Source of the DNA: Boothiomyces macroporosus
Taxonomy: Eukaryota; Chytridiomycota; Chytridiomycetes; Rhizophydiales; Terramycetaceae
DNA length: 64,000 nt
Assembly: GCA_027604185.1 (NCBI GenBank)
Contig: JADGKB010000063.1
Location: 18,280 to 82,279 of the forward strand
Direction of reading: 5' to 3'
In this document: positions 34,200-45,477 of the stretch, piece after piece
How positions within the stretch are numbered: the stretch's first letter is position 1
Layout: each line of letters opens with the position of its first letter
Made by a program: the position numbers and the translations under genes
Notes under the pieces: generated by a model
The model's input: only the letters and a program-made list of their open reading frames with translations
The model's database searches: none
Told to the model about the DNA's origin: nothing

Positions 34200-36944
34200 T
34201 TACTTTGACTTTGCGGCAACAGAAGACTTTTGAGATGGTTGAAACATCTTGATCTTATCTTTGACTGAGCTAACCATTCTGGGAAGCGCCGCATCTCCAC
34301 CAAGGTTCTCTATACTTCCATTACTCTTTTCTTTTTCCACAGCGAATGCTTTTTTCATTGAATCTACCTTGCCTGTTGGTGCATGCTCATTCATGTAATA
34401 CGATGGCCCAAACGAGCCCTGTTCATTTATCGTTGGCCTATCCCTATTACTTTTTGATGACCTCCTCTGCAGTTCTACTGGACGTCTCATTTGCTCTACC
34501 GAATGCTTTGCACTCTCTAAATCCAGTTCATTATTTGGTTTTGCTTTAGTTCGCAAATATGACAGTCTTTCTTTCCTAGAGCCGTCTGTTGGTGTTTTCG
34601 GTGTCATGGGTGATCCAAGCATTATGTGCTTGTTGGCTGCCTTCCATTGTTCAAATGATACTTGTGGTTGTTGCTCTTCCTCATTTTTCACAATTTCTAT
34701 TCTTAATGGACTTCTAAGCTCTGATGTGCTTGACGTTTTTTGGGCCGCTTTCAGTGGGGTTTTGACAATCTCTGGCTCATAAACAATTTCTTTCTCTGGT
34801 AGTGTTACAGCTTGTTGGGTATTTGGCTGTGGTATAGTAACAGGAGGAATGTCTGTTGTTTTTCTTTTCTCTTCTTCTCGCTGTAATTTATTGTTTTCCT
34901 TAAGAACTGTTGGAGTAGTTGTAGCTGCTGGTTCATTCTGTGCGCGGGATTTATCGTCGATTCGCACTTCAGTAGCCTTCAATTCATTACGAAGAAGAGG
35001 TTTACTTTCCTTTTCAGTCTTTAGTTGTATTGGCTGAGTCTGTTGCAATTTTGCACTTGTTTCTTCCTTTTTGACTGGAGTTGCTTCTGGCTTTGTAGAA
35101 ACTGGTTTTGGTTCATCTTTCTTGTCGGTTTGGATAGCATTTTTGGACACTGGTGCATCTTTTAGTGGTTCCTTCACAGGAACGGCTTTCGCTGCAGTTT
35201 TTGTCTCTGCAATTGGTGCTGCTGCAGTCTGGGGCTCATATACTTCGCTTTTTGACTCTGATTTGACTTCAGGCTCTTCTTCATCATTTTGGTCTTCCTC
35301 CCTCTTTTGATGTCTCATTGAAGACTTCATTACTGATCCCATACGTTTTAGATTATCACTGAAAGATTTCTTTAATGGTGCCGACTCTTCTTTCTCTTGC
35401 TCCTCCTCCATCTCTTCTTCTTCAGACTCTTTAACTTCTTTAGGTGGATATTTCGCCAATAAATCTGTTTTAGCAAGAATTCTACCTTTGAATATCGCTT
35501 TGATTTCTTTTTGTTTGGATTCTAAAGCAACATCTTCAGGCAAATCATCATCATCATTGAGAGGAACTAGGTCAATAGGTCCGTCAAACACGTATATCCA
35601 GTTTTTGTTTGATTGATCCGCATCAAATGCCGAGCCCTGGCATTTTCCCAAGAGATTGATTACTTCAATGTGCCCTTCTGCAGAAGCACAGTGAAGAGGG
35701 GTCCACCCTTCTTTATCCCTAATATTTACAGCAGCATTCGTTCGCGTCAATAATATTTTCACAATTTCTAATCGCCCATGTGAGCAGGCTAAATGCAAAG
35801 GAGAGAGCCATTGTTGAGGTAGACACAAATTATTCACATCAAAAGTGGATTTTGTGGTTTCATTTGGTTTGATTCCCAAGCAGGCATATACCTGGTCAAT
35901 ACTTTCTTGAGACCCGTCTGAATATTGGCATAAATGTAACAACAACACGCCTTTGTCGAATTTTACTGTCTTTTTTGGTTTCTTTTGCAGACTACTTTGA
36001 GAGCTGTCAGTTCTCGTTAGCGAATCTACTTTGAAAGGCTGATTGGAAACAGTTCCCGCCCTACTTCTTCTCGTTTTTGAAGATGCTGGTGATCGCCGTC
36101 CTGAATCTAAAGAAGAGCTTTTGGTGTGGCCCTTAACAACAGCTTCTTCCTCCTCAAGCTTCTTGGCCAGCAAAGACGGAGAACCATCCTGATTTCCTTT
36201 GGGAGTTTGAGGAGAAAGAATTTGACTCCCTTGAGGGGATGCAGTTACAAGGTCTGTTAGCGTTGGACCATTCACGACGTTTTTTCTTTTTGCCCTGTCA
36301 ACTAAAATTAACAATCAAGTACTCTCTATAACAGTCTCAAAAACACTTCTGGTAATATCATCTCCAGCGCAATCGACTGGCTTGTATTTCCTGTTATTGC
36401 TCTTTCCAACTGCTGCCCCCAATTCAATCATCATCTGAACCAAATCACTCATACCCATAAATGAAGCCAAATGCAAAGTTGTATTTCCATCTCCCCATAT
36501 TCTTCCCATAAATTCAAACAAGATTTTTTTGGCATTGATTTCCTCAGTAAAATCATTTACAAACTGGAGAATATCCATTGCCAAATCTTCTTCTCCAAGA
36601 ATGCACGCAATTTGAATAGCGTTAAGATTCTCCAAACTTTTGTTATATTGATATTACCTTTCTCCTAGCAGCTCGTCGGCATCTCGTATAACTTCAGGGT
36701 CGTGCGTGTAAAAATGGTCTTTATTTGGGTAAGTAGTAGTTAATAATATTTGCAAGATAGATGTAGATGATGGATAGTTTTGGAAAATGTTTAGTATAGC
36801 TACACGATTTCCTTCATTGATACTCGTAAAAATTGCCTTTTCTAACGCCGAAGAGTCTGTAACATCAAATCCTAGCAGTTGCGATAACTGCTCGTCATCC
36901 ATTTGGACCAAATCAGTCGAATTATTTTTGCGAATCGTTCCCAT
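34200..36944 (-). CDS. Ankyrin-repeat protein of a type seen in early-diverging fungi
   Basis: Three exons with two 21-nt introns give 900 aa from ATG 36944. A longer in-frame ATG at 37055 would add a hydrophobic stretch that I think is not coding. Ankyrin-like segments are GDGNTTLHLASFMGMSDLVQMM, WLSPLHLACSHGRLEIVKILL and EGWTPLHCASAEGHIEVINLL. Two basic or disordered blocks separate and follow them, including a Lys/Glu/Pro-rich stretch (KPEATPVKKEETSAKL). The phrase RKYKPVDCAGDD after the first repeat is characteristic of fungal relatives. Its role is probably as a protein-protein scaffold; function is not known. Confidence 0.85.
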
Positions 36945-37173
36945 CCAGACGCGCTTTTGTTTAGATGGAAAAGAATGTGTAAATAAAAAAGTAACTCCAT
37001 ACAGCTGTCTTGAATATGGAATAATTAAATAAGCAAATGAACGCACGATGGCCATCAAATCTTTAGAGTGTCAGGGGCAATTTAATTGATTGACAACAGA
37101 TGGCAAACTAAGCGATTCTAAAATTTCAAAAACTTTATTGTCGAATAATATTCTGGGATTCCGTAAAAGCATT

Positions 37174-37410
37174 CTAAATGACTGAGCAACAACCACCTCC
37201 TTGTGCTTGGAATGGGTCGTCTTTCTTGTCGACAGGACCCCATACTGATGGTAGTAAAGCATCCTTTGTAGATTTTACATATGCAATCAGCCTGTCGTTA
37301 ATATTGTCTTACGTTTGTCCTGCTTCGGAAACTTTAATACGCGGTAATTCCAGTTGCTCCCTGAGTCTCTGGGTATGCTCCATTAGCTTTCGTAATTTTA
37401 GTTCAGACAT
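37174..37410 (-). CDS. Heterotrimeric G protein gamma subunit (Ste18-like)
   Basis: One 21-nt intron (37292-37312) joins two exons into a 71-aa protein. It begins [20 protein letters not shown], a short coiled coil that pairs with G beta, and has the gamma-specific DPF motif (KKDDPFQAQ). It ends [12 protein letters not shown] is a CaaX box for prenylation and the preceding Cys would be palmitoylated, as in fungal gamma subunits. The product acts at the plasma membrane in GPCR signalling. The gene is too short and split to appear as an obvious ORF. Confidence 0.93.
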
Positions 37411-37693
37411 TTCCCTAGGTTTTAGATTTCAAACTGTATTTTCAAAAAGGAAAAGCGAGGCGACAATCAATCAATGACGCAACTTCTAATCAGCCCTAGC
37501 CCTAGTAGCCAACTCCATTGTTTAAGAGAATACGACTCAATTTCAATTGTGAATACAGTCTGATTCCATGCATCCACCACAGAATAACCTTGCGAGATAG
37601 CCTTTTATGTGCATAAAATTGCGGCGCTAAATATTTCAAGGAACTGAGAGAATCAGACTAATACCAGAAAATAACGACAATTTATTTTCAAAA

Positions 37694-38955
37694 TCAAGCA
37701 AATGAAAAAGTACTCTTGCCCCCAGGGTTGTTTAAAACTCTTGAGCTTGGCCGATTAACAGTTTCTTCACTTCTTGCATTTGGATCACGGCGTCCAGTTC
37801 CAACAACCCTGACTGGTTCTACTTCACCAAATGAAATTTGGCTTTGGTTGTTAGTAGGATTAATTTGCTTGCCGGTTCTAATCGCTTCGTTTGTATTTGA
37901 ATCTTCTCCAATGGTGAACTGGGATCTGTTGTTCAAATCTTGGAATTGCTTGTGTCCAGGACGGTGAATGGTGTCATCATCTAAAGAAGAACGATTTGGA
38001 TCCCTTCGGTTTACTTCCTTCTTTTGAATTGGCTCATCAGAGAAAATATCTGAGGATTTTGGTTTAAGAACTGGCTTTTTAGCTGCTTCTGGTTCAGGGC
38101 CAGTATTGAAAATGTCATTGGTCTTTCCTCCTGGTCTTGACAACACTCTTGATGAAGGTCTAAATGCGTCTTCTTCAGTCCCAAAAATATTTGACGTTTT
38201 GCCGCCTGGTCTTTCAATAACTCTTGAAGAAGGTCTATATTAACAAATCCTAACCTAAACGAATTGTCATGTTGCAAAAAGTCTTGGGAAGGTGCATTTC
38301 TTTGAGGGTTCAGGCGAGGATTTGTATCAACTTTCTCTGGAGATTCATTTTCAGCTTCTTGCACTTGATCCTTTAAAACCAAAGCAAGCTGTTGGACAGA
38401 GTTTACAATAGGTAAAGTGACCTCAGATCCGTTAGCCTTGCAGTAAAGAGATCTTGGGAGAACAGAGATCTGTGATAAAACAGAGGCTTGGTCCCAATAT
38501 ACACGATATTGAGATACCTTGTCGCCTTCCAAAGCCATAATAGAGACCTGAGTGAAATTCAATTTACCAAAGATAGTTGAATCTCCTTCTTTGTAGCCTT
38601 GACTCCAGGCAAAAGCCAGTTAATTGTTTCAGAGTGAGAAACAGTCATAATGCTTTCCTCGACAATTTGGCTGCTGGTGATAATTTTGTTGATGATCTGG
38701 CAGTTACCCAAAAAATACCTTTTGGTTTGAGATCAAGTGGGATTGCTTGCTGTAGTCGGTCAATACTCTTTCAATTTCTGCCATTAATTTACGAGTACCT
38801 GCTTGGTTGGAAGCCAGGACACCGGTTGGGACAAACAACAGAGTGGCATCAGTGGTGAACGATGAAGTCACATACTTGATGACAGATCCACCGTTTGAAA
38901 CTGCTTTTTTAAAAGTTTCCATCAAATCAAATTGCTGTTCAGGAAGTGAAATCAT
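37694..38955 (-). CDS. NTF2-like domain protein with three Jupiter/HN1-type motifs
   Basis: Four exons (introns 38697-38718 of 22 nt, a 20-nt intron GTAAATTGAATTTCACTCAG, and 38235-38254) give 399 aa. Residues 1 to about 150 follow a SnoaL/NTF2-like fold: TTDATLLFVPTGVLASNQAG, SHSETINWLLPGVKATKK, VSQYRVYWDQASVLSQISVLP. A disordered tail follows with three near-copies of a motif: RPSSRVIERPGGKTSNIF, RPSSRVLSRPGGKTNDIF, RPSSRVLNNPGGKSTFSF. That motif resembles the SSRVLxPPGG motif of animal Jupiter/HN1 (JPT1) proteins, which bind microtubules. The domain pairing is the unusual part. Function is inferred only. Confidence 0.8.
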
Positions 38956-39057
38956 TAAGTTTTGAAAACTTTTTTTCGGACATGAAATACGTGAAAATTA
39001 GATCCTAATTATTCCAGCCATTCAAATATAATACAGTTGGAATTTATTGTGAGAGCA

Positions 39058-42000
39058 TTAAATTTCAATAGATTGGACACTTGGCTTTTTGTAGTGACGC
39101 AGCTGTGCTCCCGGCTCTTGAGGTTTGAATGGAGAATGCTCACCGTATGGCTTTGGAATAGGAAGTTGCCCCAAACCAGTTGTTTCTGGAATATACGCAT
39201 TTGGTCTTGGCTCAGCAGTGGTTTTGACTTTGCCATGAAGATAAAAGTCGTCTTCACTAATGGTTAATCAAAAGTACAGTTCAATAAACCTTCCATTTGC
39301 AATCCTTTCTCGCTTTTCTTTGAGGGCTTGAAGCTTGGCTTTTCTTTGCTGCCTCTTTCTTTCCTCTCTGATGAAATCCCCTTCAATCTGGTCGAGAGGA
39401 ATATCCCCAGATTCCAGTCGGCTTTTAGCTTCATCGAGCAAACATTCCTGGATTAGTTTTGCCAGACCTTTTCTGAAGTTTCCCTGTACAAACTCATTGC
39501 CATTGCTTGATGCATAGCCAACTCGGACACTTTCGCCATAGTTTTCTTTGTGATATTCTTGATTCGCTTTGTCAACTCATTGATTTCTGTTGTGGTGGTA
39601 TGTGTCTCATCTTTTGAATCCACAGTTTGCATTTTGAGCCTTTCCACCAAGGCACTAACCTCCTCCAAAATCAAATCTTTTTCCAAAATGCTTTCCTGAT
39701 ATTAAATTAGAGTACTTCTTGAATGGATAGTAGATTTTCTAATTTCTCAATTTTCTTTGTCAGCTCTTCTTGGGTTGGATCAACACCTCCCAAATTTCTG
39801 CACCGGTTCTCATCGCTAGGGTTTTCCATTTGTCCTCCAAGGGTAAGTGTGAGCTCCATTAGCTCTGTTTTTTTCTTGTCTAACTTGGCAATTTCCTTGT
39901 CCAATTCAGCAATGATAGGTTTCTTTTGCTTTTGTAATTCTAATTGCCTTTTTGATTCTGCGAGAATCAACTGTAGTTTTCTAATCTCATCATTTCTGTC
40001 GGCTAATGCTGCGGCGCCTTTTGACATTATTTCCTTTTTCACGTTGATTCTTTCATACAAGATGCACAGCTCATCGTTCCTATCAAGGAGATGTACACCA
40101 GCCATGTTTCTGTCTTTGACCGATTGTTCGTATCTAGCTTTTAATACTTGCATTTCTTCTTCAGCAGCATTAATATTGCTATTTAAGGCTTCGATCCTAG
40201 TTAGGCGATGTTCAATCTGATCCCTTTTATCCCTGTATTGCAGCATCAATTTATTTGCCTCGTTCCTCAAAGAATCTCTTAGTGCATACGCTGCGCTGTT
40301 TTCCTGCCTTCTTCTCTATGGATTAACTCTAATTACAGCTAAATCCCGATCTTTGTGTGCGATTTCATGGCGCAGAATTTCAATTTCATTCGTAAGGATT
40401 TTAATCTTTTCTTTCATTTCTGCTAGTCTCTGTGTTGATGAGTGTATCATATTGAGCTTTGTTAAATATCAGTTACATATTTGTTTCTTTCATTCTTTAC
40501 TAGTTCGTAAAGAGCCATAAACTCTTTGACTCTAGTTACTGTTTCATTGCATCTCTTTGCGGCATCAACTAGAGCAATATCTTGTGTTGCATTGTCGTTC
40601 TTTAAACTTCTTATCCGAACCTGTGCTCTTATTACTTCCCTAGACTGTAATTAGCCATTTAATACCCTCAAATCTTTTTCGAGTTTGATTTCTTCGACAG
40701 CCCTAGCGACCAAACTTGCCTCTTTAATTGCGGTATCTAGTTCTGCTTCCAACTTTTTGTTGACCATAAACTGTTCCTCAAGCTCTTCGCTTTCGGCTTT
40801 TTCTACACGATCCTGCTGAAGAAATTCGTAGGTAGACACGTCTATTGCTTGTCTCAGACGCTGCACTTCTTTTTTGTAATGCTTTTCATCATTTCTTATT
40901 GCTTCCAGCTGTCTTTGGAGGTCAATTCCGTGTTTAATTGTTGCTGGAGTAGATAGTTTAATATTGTTCACAGTTAGTTCCAATCTTCTGTATAATTTCA
41001 AAAAAGTATCTTTTTCTCGAATTACACGAAGTACCAGATCATGTTCCCTTTTAATCTTGGTTACCAAAAAGTTACATCATATACATGCTTGCGAAGAGAC
41101 AAATCCAGTCGCACTCTTTCGGCTCTTTGGAAAGCAAGCTGTTCCTTGGCGAGTTCATGCTCTTTGAAAATGTCATCCACCTGTCTCTCCATTTGAATGA
41201 TCAACCCTCTCCTTTCCTCGTACGCTGCAGATAGGCCAATTCGCATTTCTTCCAAATCCTTTTTCTTTTTACCAAGTCTTTCAATTTCCTTGTCTAACGA
41301 GGAGCTTATTGTTTGTTGTTTTAAATTTTCTGCAGTGAGCGAATTCATTGCATCTCGAAGAACTTCAATTTGTTTCAATATTTTAATTGGGGTTTCTGAC
41401 GCTTTTACAAACGCAATAGAGTGTTTTTCCCTTTCGGCTTCTGCCCGCGACCTTTCTTGCATCACAATCTCGTAAGCTGCTTGCTTTTCCTCCATATCTT
41501 TTTGAAGATTTTCCACTTGCTGCCTTCGCTGAAGCAAATCAATCTTGTCTTAGTAAAAAATACTTTTAGTTCCTTTGTAGCGGCAATTAACTGAGGTTCA
41601 AGCATATCCGCTTTGTGTCTTCTGATTTCTTCAATGTCGTGAATGAGGTCCTGCTTTGTTTTTGATAATTCCTCAATATCTAGTTGCAGCTTTGATTCTC
41701 TGTCGATTGCCATATCGACTTCATTTTGAGCCTACATTACTACAGAGGTACTTTGAGCAATTCTCTTTTCAAATCCCCAATTTCTGCATTTCCTGTAAAT
41801 TGAAGTGAAATCGCTCGATCTTTTTCTAAGCGCTGCATAGTCATATCCTGTAAAGTGTTTCTGAAGGTTTCAGACATCTCCTTTTCAAAAGCTGTCAGAC
41901 TGAGCAAAAACCCGTGTAAATCAATAAAAGCCTTCTTGTATTTGTTGATTCTAAATCAGTTGAAACAAACCTCTCTTCCGTAACATCTTTTTTCGTTTTT

Positions 42001-42177
42001 AACGCATCTAGAGCCTTATATCCTGGAGAACTTTCAATATTGAATAGTCCAGAAAGATAATAGTCTCCCTGATGGTCCTCATCATCAATATCTAGAACTT
42101 GCGTCTCCGGTGCTTTGGAATCTTTAAGCTTCGCGTCTTCCTCAGCTGCTATTAGTTTTCAAGTTACTTTCTGCCAT
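39058..42177 (-). CDS. CCDC146: CCDC146-like centriolar/ciliary coiled-coil protein
   Basis: Twelve exons (eleven introns of 19-21 nt) give 965 aa, close to human CCDC146. The N-terminus has [20 protein letters not shown]; the body is coiled coil throughout with [17 protein letters not shown]; the C-terminus has the most diagnostic segment, [21 protein letters not shown] and [24 protein letters not shown]146 is a centriole and axoneme-associated protein found in flagellated eukaryotes. Its presence argues that this organism makes a flagellum. The short ORFs in this stretch are all its exons. Confidence 0.9.
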
Positions 42178-42294
42178 GAAAAAGTAAAACAATCTTGACA
42201 CCTCGCGAATATTATGATGTAATAATGCTATATCGATAATTCAACTGTATTTATTTAAAGTAATAAATAGAATGTGTATATCCCGTCTTTCTTC

Positions 42295-42336
42295 TATAAA
42301 ATTAACCGTAGCGGTTGGTTGTTCTGCTGACGTCAG
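42295..42336 (+). promoter_or_regulatory. TATA-like box and CRE-like palindrome upstream of a disordered-protein gene
   Basis: TATAAAA sits at 42295-42301 and a perfect palindrome CTGACGTCAG, containing the CRE/ATF core TGACGTCA, at 42327-42336. The ATG is at 42363. Both are standard core sequences but binding is inferred. Confidence 0.45.
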
Positions 42337-42362
42337 TCTAGCAGGAAATATTCTTTTACAAA

Positions 42363-43107
42363 ATGTCTGAATTTGTTTCAACCGATACTTCATTGAATGC
42401 GAATGAATCAAAAAAGGGGTTTACATTCGGGAATACCGTCAAGAAGCTGTCAAAATTTATGAGTGGCAGCAAAGCTTCCTTGAATAAACCAGTCCATCAA
42501 GAAACTGATATATCCGAAGCGACATTTAGGAACAGTGTTAAACGTATTCCTTCAGCAAAATTAAAAGGTATCACCACTTGGTTTAGCAAGGGCAAGTCTA
42601 AAGTCACTGAAAAAGAAAAGAACGAAATTGAAAGAGAATCGACCGCTCGCACAAAAGTATACAAAACCGAAGGCATGTTTGAGGATAGAGAAAGCGAGCC
42701 TGTTGATCCAGAGTATTTAGAAAGCATGCAAAGGGAATACGCTTCGTCAGTAGAAGATGCAACATGGAAAGTTCCATTCCATGTAGGCAGCGCAGACATT
42801 TACACTTCACCAACAGTAGAGATGCTTCCAAGGAGAGAAGATGCCAATGTAATTCCCCGACAACGTTCAGACTCATTGAAAAGAGCAGACTCTATTGATG
42901 AATTTCAAGGTAGACGCCAAGGCATTTACATTCCAACAACATTAAAAGAAGCAAAGGAGAACCCAACCAAATCCGCCTTTGACATAAACAGAGAACACAT
43001 GGTTTCGTCCCAGGTAAAACAAACTAATACAGGATGACGCATTCAAAATATCTGATGCTGATCAGGTAGATGATCTCGTTTGTTTCGTAGAACATCCTGA
43101 TTGTTGA
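42363..43107 (+). CDS. Unidentified disordered, Ser/Lys-rich protein
   Basis: I do not recognise it. One 19-nt intron (GTAAAACAAACTAATACAG) joins two exons into 241 aa. The product is hydrophilic throughout, with no membrane segment or signal peptide. Phosphosite-like motifs include RQRSDSLKRADS. The second exon adds an acidic tail (DDAFKISDADQVDDL) ending HPDC. A palindromic CRE-like site lies close upstream. A regulated cytoplasmic adaptor is possible, but nothing decides it. Confidence 0.7.
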
Positions 43108-43140
43108 TAAATTATACGTGTTAAAACTTTCGCGTTTATC

Positions 43141-43647
43141 ATGTTATTAAGAATACTAAAATACGAATTCAAAATTAAAGAATTGCTATCGCATCTAGTG
43201 TTAGTTGTACTTGTATTTACAAGTTACAGTTTTCTGTTTAAAGCGGCATTGACAGTTCAACCATCGGATTGGAATTCCTTACTTCCGCGGGTATATTTTG
43301 GAATCACTGGATGTAATTCTTACAATGCATTAGGGTATTTAAACTATGATGAATTCGCCCCAGCTTGCCAGTTGTCATTCACTAATTTCACCACACTTCT
43401 ATCTTTGTATAACATTGAAATGACCAACGCAGAGGCTGAATTATTCTTTAATACACTGGATGTAAGTCAAAATAATATGCTATCATGGGGTGAGCTCAAG
43501 CTGGACTATATTGGCGACGGTAAAGGAGCGTTTAAATATTACTTGGATCGATGGATGCGCCTGCGTCATCAAGAGCTTGGGGGTGGATTGCAGCGTATTA
43601 CAGATATAGATTACAACTACTATGACAATAATTTCCAATCGCAATAA
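43141..43647 (+). CDS. Membrane-anchored EF-hand protein
   Basis: This is a single exon of 168 aa. Residues about 15-38 form one hydrophobic segment (LLSHLVLVVLVFTSYSFLF), which could be a signal anchor or uncleaved signal peptide. Downstream, FFNTLDVSQNNMLSWGEL is a plausible EF-hand: D, S, N at loop positions 1, 3, 5 and E at 12. A weaker partner (GYLNYDEF) precedes it. The rest ends in a Tyr/Asp/Asn-rich tail. No specific family is recognised. Its stop lies one base from the stop of the next, convergent gene. Confidence 0.7.
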   Translation: MLLRILKYEFKIKELLSHLVLVVLVFTSYSFLFKAALTVQPSDWNSLLPRVYFGITGCNSYNALGYLNYDEFAPACQLSFTNFTTLLSLYNIEMTNAEAELFFNTLDVSQNNMLSWGELKLDYIGDGKGAFKYYLDRWMRLRHQELGGGLQRITDIDYNYYDNNFQSQ

Positions 43648-43648
43648 A

Positions 43649-43906
43649 CTAGAATTTAATTTTATTGATTAAACCCAGAGTTACAGTCCAGCAGAAACAA
43701 GGAATAACAGTAATAATTACAAACAGGGCCTCAAGTGGGAGTAAAATGTTGAGGGGTTGAGTAGATCTATGGGTGGTAATGATCTGCGAATCTTTTATAC
43801 AAGGAATATCTAATTGCGAATTCAACGCATTGGTTCCGATCGCTAGTAGCTCATTTGCTTTTTCCGTAATCTCTTTGAATTTCTTGTTGAATTCTTCATC
43901 TTCCAT
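43649..43906 (-). CDS. Small tail-anchored-like membrane protein
   Basis: This is a single exon of 85 aa from ATG 43906. The N-terminal half is charged and helical (EFNKKFKEITEKANELL). The last 30 residues are hydrophobic (LPLEALFVIITVIPCFCW), ending in NKIKF, as in a C-terminal membrane anchor. It is not recognised as a known family and is short enough that chance cannot be wholly excluded. Confidence 0.5.
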   Translation of the reverse strand: MEDEEFNKKFKEITEKANELLAIGTNALNSQLDIPCIKDSQIITTHRSTQPLNILLPLEALFVIITVIPCFCWTVTLGLINKIKF

Positions 43907-43955
43907 TTTATCGCGTTGAAAATCTTTGAAAACTATGGCCTTTTAAGGAATGATT

Positions 43956-44069
43956 AATTCACGAATAAATGCTCGTTGCTGTAAAAATCGTTGAATTCAC
44001 GAATAAATGCTCGTTGCTGTAAAAATCGCTGAATTCACGAATAAATACTCGTTGCTGTAAAAATCGTTG
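43956..44069. repeat. Three tandem copies of a 38-bp repeat
   Basis: The unit starts AATTCACGAATAAATGCTCG and is repeated at 43956-43993, 43994-44031 and 44032-44069. Copies differ by single bases (for example ATGCTC versus ATACTC, TCGTT versus TCGCT). The array is a minisatellite in the short spacer between two minus-strand genes, about 140 bp downstream of the 44206-45030 gene. Confidence 0.95.
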
Positions 44070-44205
44070 AATGGCAAGATTCCAATCAACCGCCCCAAAG
44101 TACCCAAACAGCTATCTTTGCATCACAAAAACAAAAACTACTTTGGCACAATTGACTGCACTTGGGTCTAGGTGAGTAGACAGAAGCAATGTATAGGCGT
44201 GTTTA

Positions 44206-45030
44206 TTAGAACAAATGAATGATGAATGACTTTAACGAGTATGAGCAAGTCCAAAAGAAAGATCCCCAGTCAGACTTTTCACTAGTTCGATCTTGATTGG
44301 TGGTAATTAATATCCCGCAAGGCCTGACTGAAGTCTTTGGGTTTGCAGCATACACCCGCAATTCATAGTCAATCAGCGGCATGTAATCCAAACCACATAC
44401 CCATCGAGTCTTGCCTTCCAATCTAGTATGTTTACAATCTAATTTCTTTAATAATTCAATAACTTTAATATTGAATTGCGGAATCCCTGTTTCTACTAGG
44501 GCCAAGTCTTCAATTTCCCATTCTATAACTTTGCTGCTCTTTGATTGGTTGTACAGGAATAACTGTAATCCAGTAATGAAAGAATGCGATCCGACAGAGT
44601 TATATTCTATTAAAAATTTGTCCAAAATATCCATAGCGGAGAAACCAGTGCTTATCGGATCCGCCTCTAGGGCTGTATTCAACTCTTGCAGCCTTCTATG
44701 TTGTCCTATATCGTGTACCCTCTTCCTCGTATCATTCTTTATCTTTACATAAGTTATAAAATCCTGAGGAAATATCATTTCGCCTTTTGAATCAAATCCA
44801 ACAGACAAATAGTATTCAATGATTTCCTGGTATTGACTGGTAGCTGGTAGAGGCAGGTGAAGATCCTCACGTTCAAAGTCCAAATATACCCTCGACTCTG
44901 CTGATTTGCAGGAATCGAATAGTGTAAAAAAATGGTGCAGCGAAGCTATTTCTGTTGGGTTATCCTGACATAGTTCGTAGAATTCCGTACAGAGGAGTTG
45001 AAACTTTTGCTTGTATTCCTGGCTGCTCAT
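44206..45030 (-). CDS. Unidentified 274-aa protein
   Basis: This is a single exon from ATG 45030 (MSSQEYKQKFQLLCTEFYEL). It is soluble-looking with no signal peptide. Phrases such as HDIGQHRRLQELNTALEADP and WVCGLDYMPLIDYELRVY are balanced and globular, so it is likely a real folded protein. I do not recognise the family. It is one of several lineage-specific-looking genes in 42-46 kb. Confidence 0.7.
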   Translation of the reverse strand: MSSQEYKQKFQLLCTEFYELCQDNPTEIASLHHFFTLFDSCKSAESRVYLDFEREDLHLPLPATSQYQEIIEYYLSVGFDSKGEMIFPQDFITYVKIKNDTRKRVHDIGQHRRLQELNTALEADPISTGFSAMDILDKFLIEYNSVGSHSFITGLQLFLYNQSKSSKVIEWEIEDLALVETGIPQFNIKVIELLKKLDCKHTRLEGKTRWVCGLDYMPLIDYELRVYAANPKTSVRPCGILITTNQDRTSEKSDWGSFFWTCSYSLKSFIIHLF

Positions 45031-45477
45031 TTTTTGTGAAACAAAAATCTGCTTTTCAAAGGGTTAATTCAAATTTCGAAAGGATTCAAATTTCCAACTG
45101 ATTTCGATTGAAACTATTTGGATTGGATGGACTGGAATTCACAGTCATAACCACTCGTGAAAAGTTGGTTGTACAAATCATGACCGCATTTTGCCAGATT
45201 ACACATACTATACAAGCAGAAATTGTTGTTCACACGGGCTCGTTCAATTAGGATCGAACAGAGTTTGAGATTCTCTTTAACGTGATGGTGAATATCTTTG
45301 AATAACAGAAAAGATCTAAAGATTCAGCTTTCCCCTAATTTCCCATTTACAAATCAGACCAAGAGAACTATTTTCGGTTTCTTGCGGACAATAAATTAAG
45401 TGGGCTTGGAGGTACCACTGTCAAATTTTGTAGATGATGACAGATAGCAATCTACTATAAATCTTGGAGATTATTCA
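45031..45477. other. Intergenic region
   Basis: This is a divergent spacer of about 450 bp upstream of the secreted-protein gene at 45478. A TATAAAT sits at 45456-45462, close to the ATG. I see no other gene, repeat or RNA. Confidence 0.5.

Noticed and set aside
36945..37055. Upstream start of the ankyrin gene at ATG 37055
   Set aside because: It adds a hydrophobic, aromatic-rich stretch unlike fungal relatives, which begin close to the acidic segment after 36944. It remains possible.
41043..41080. Fourth GT-TG intron in CCDC146
   Set aside because: A 20-nt canonical intron, GTAACTTTTTGGTAACCAAG, fits the frame, so TG use is not needed.
43956..44069. CRISPR array
   Set aside because: The units are contiguous with no spacers, and the genome is eukaryotic.
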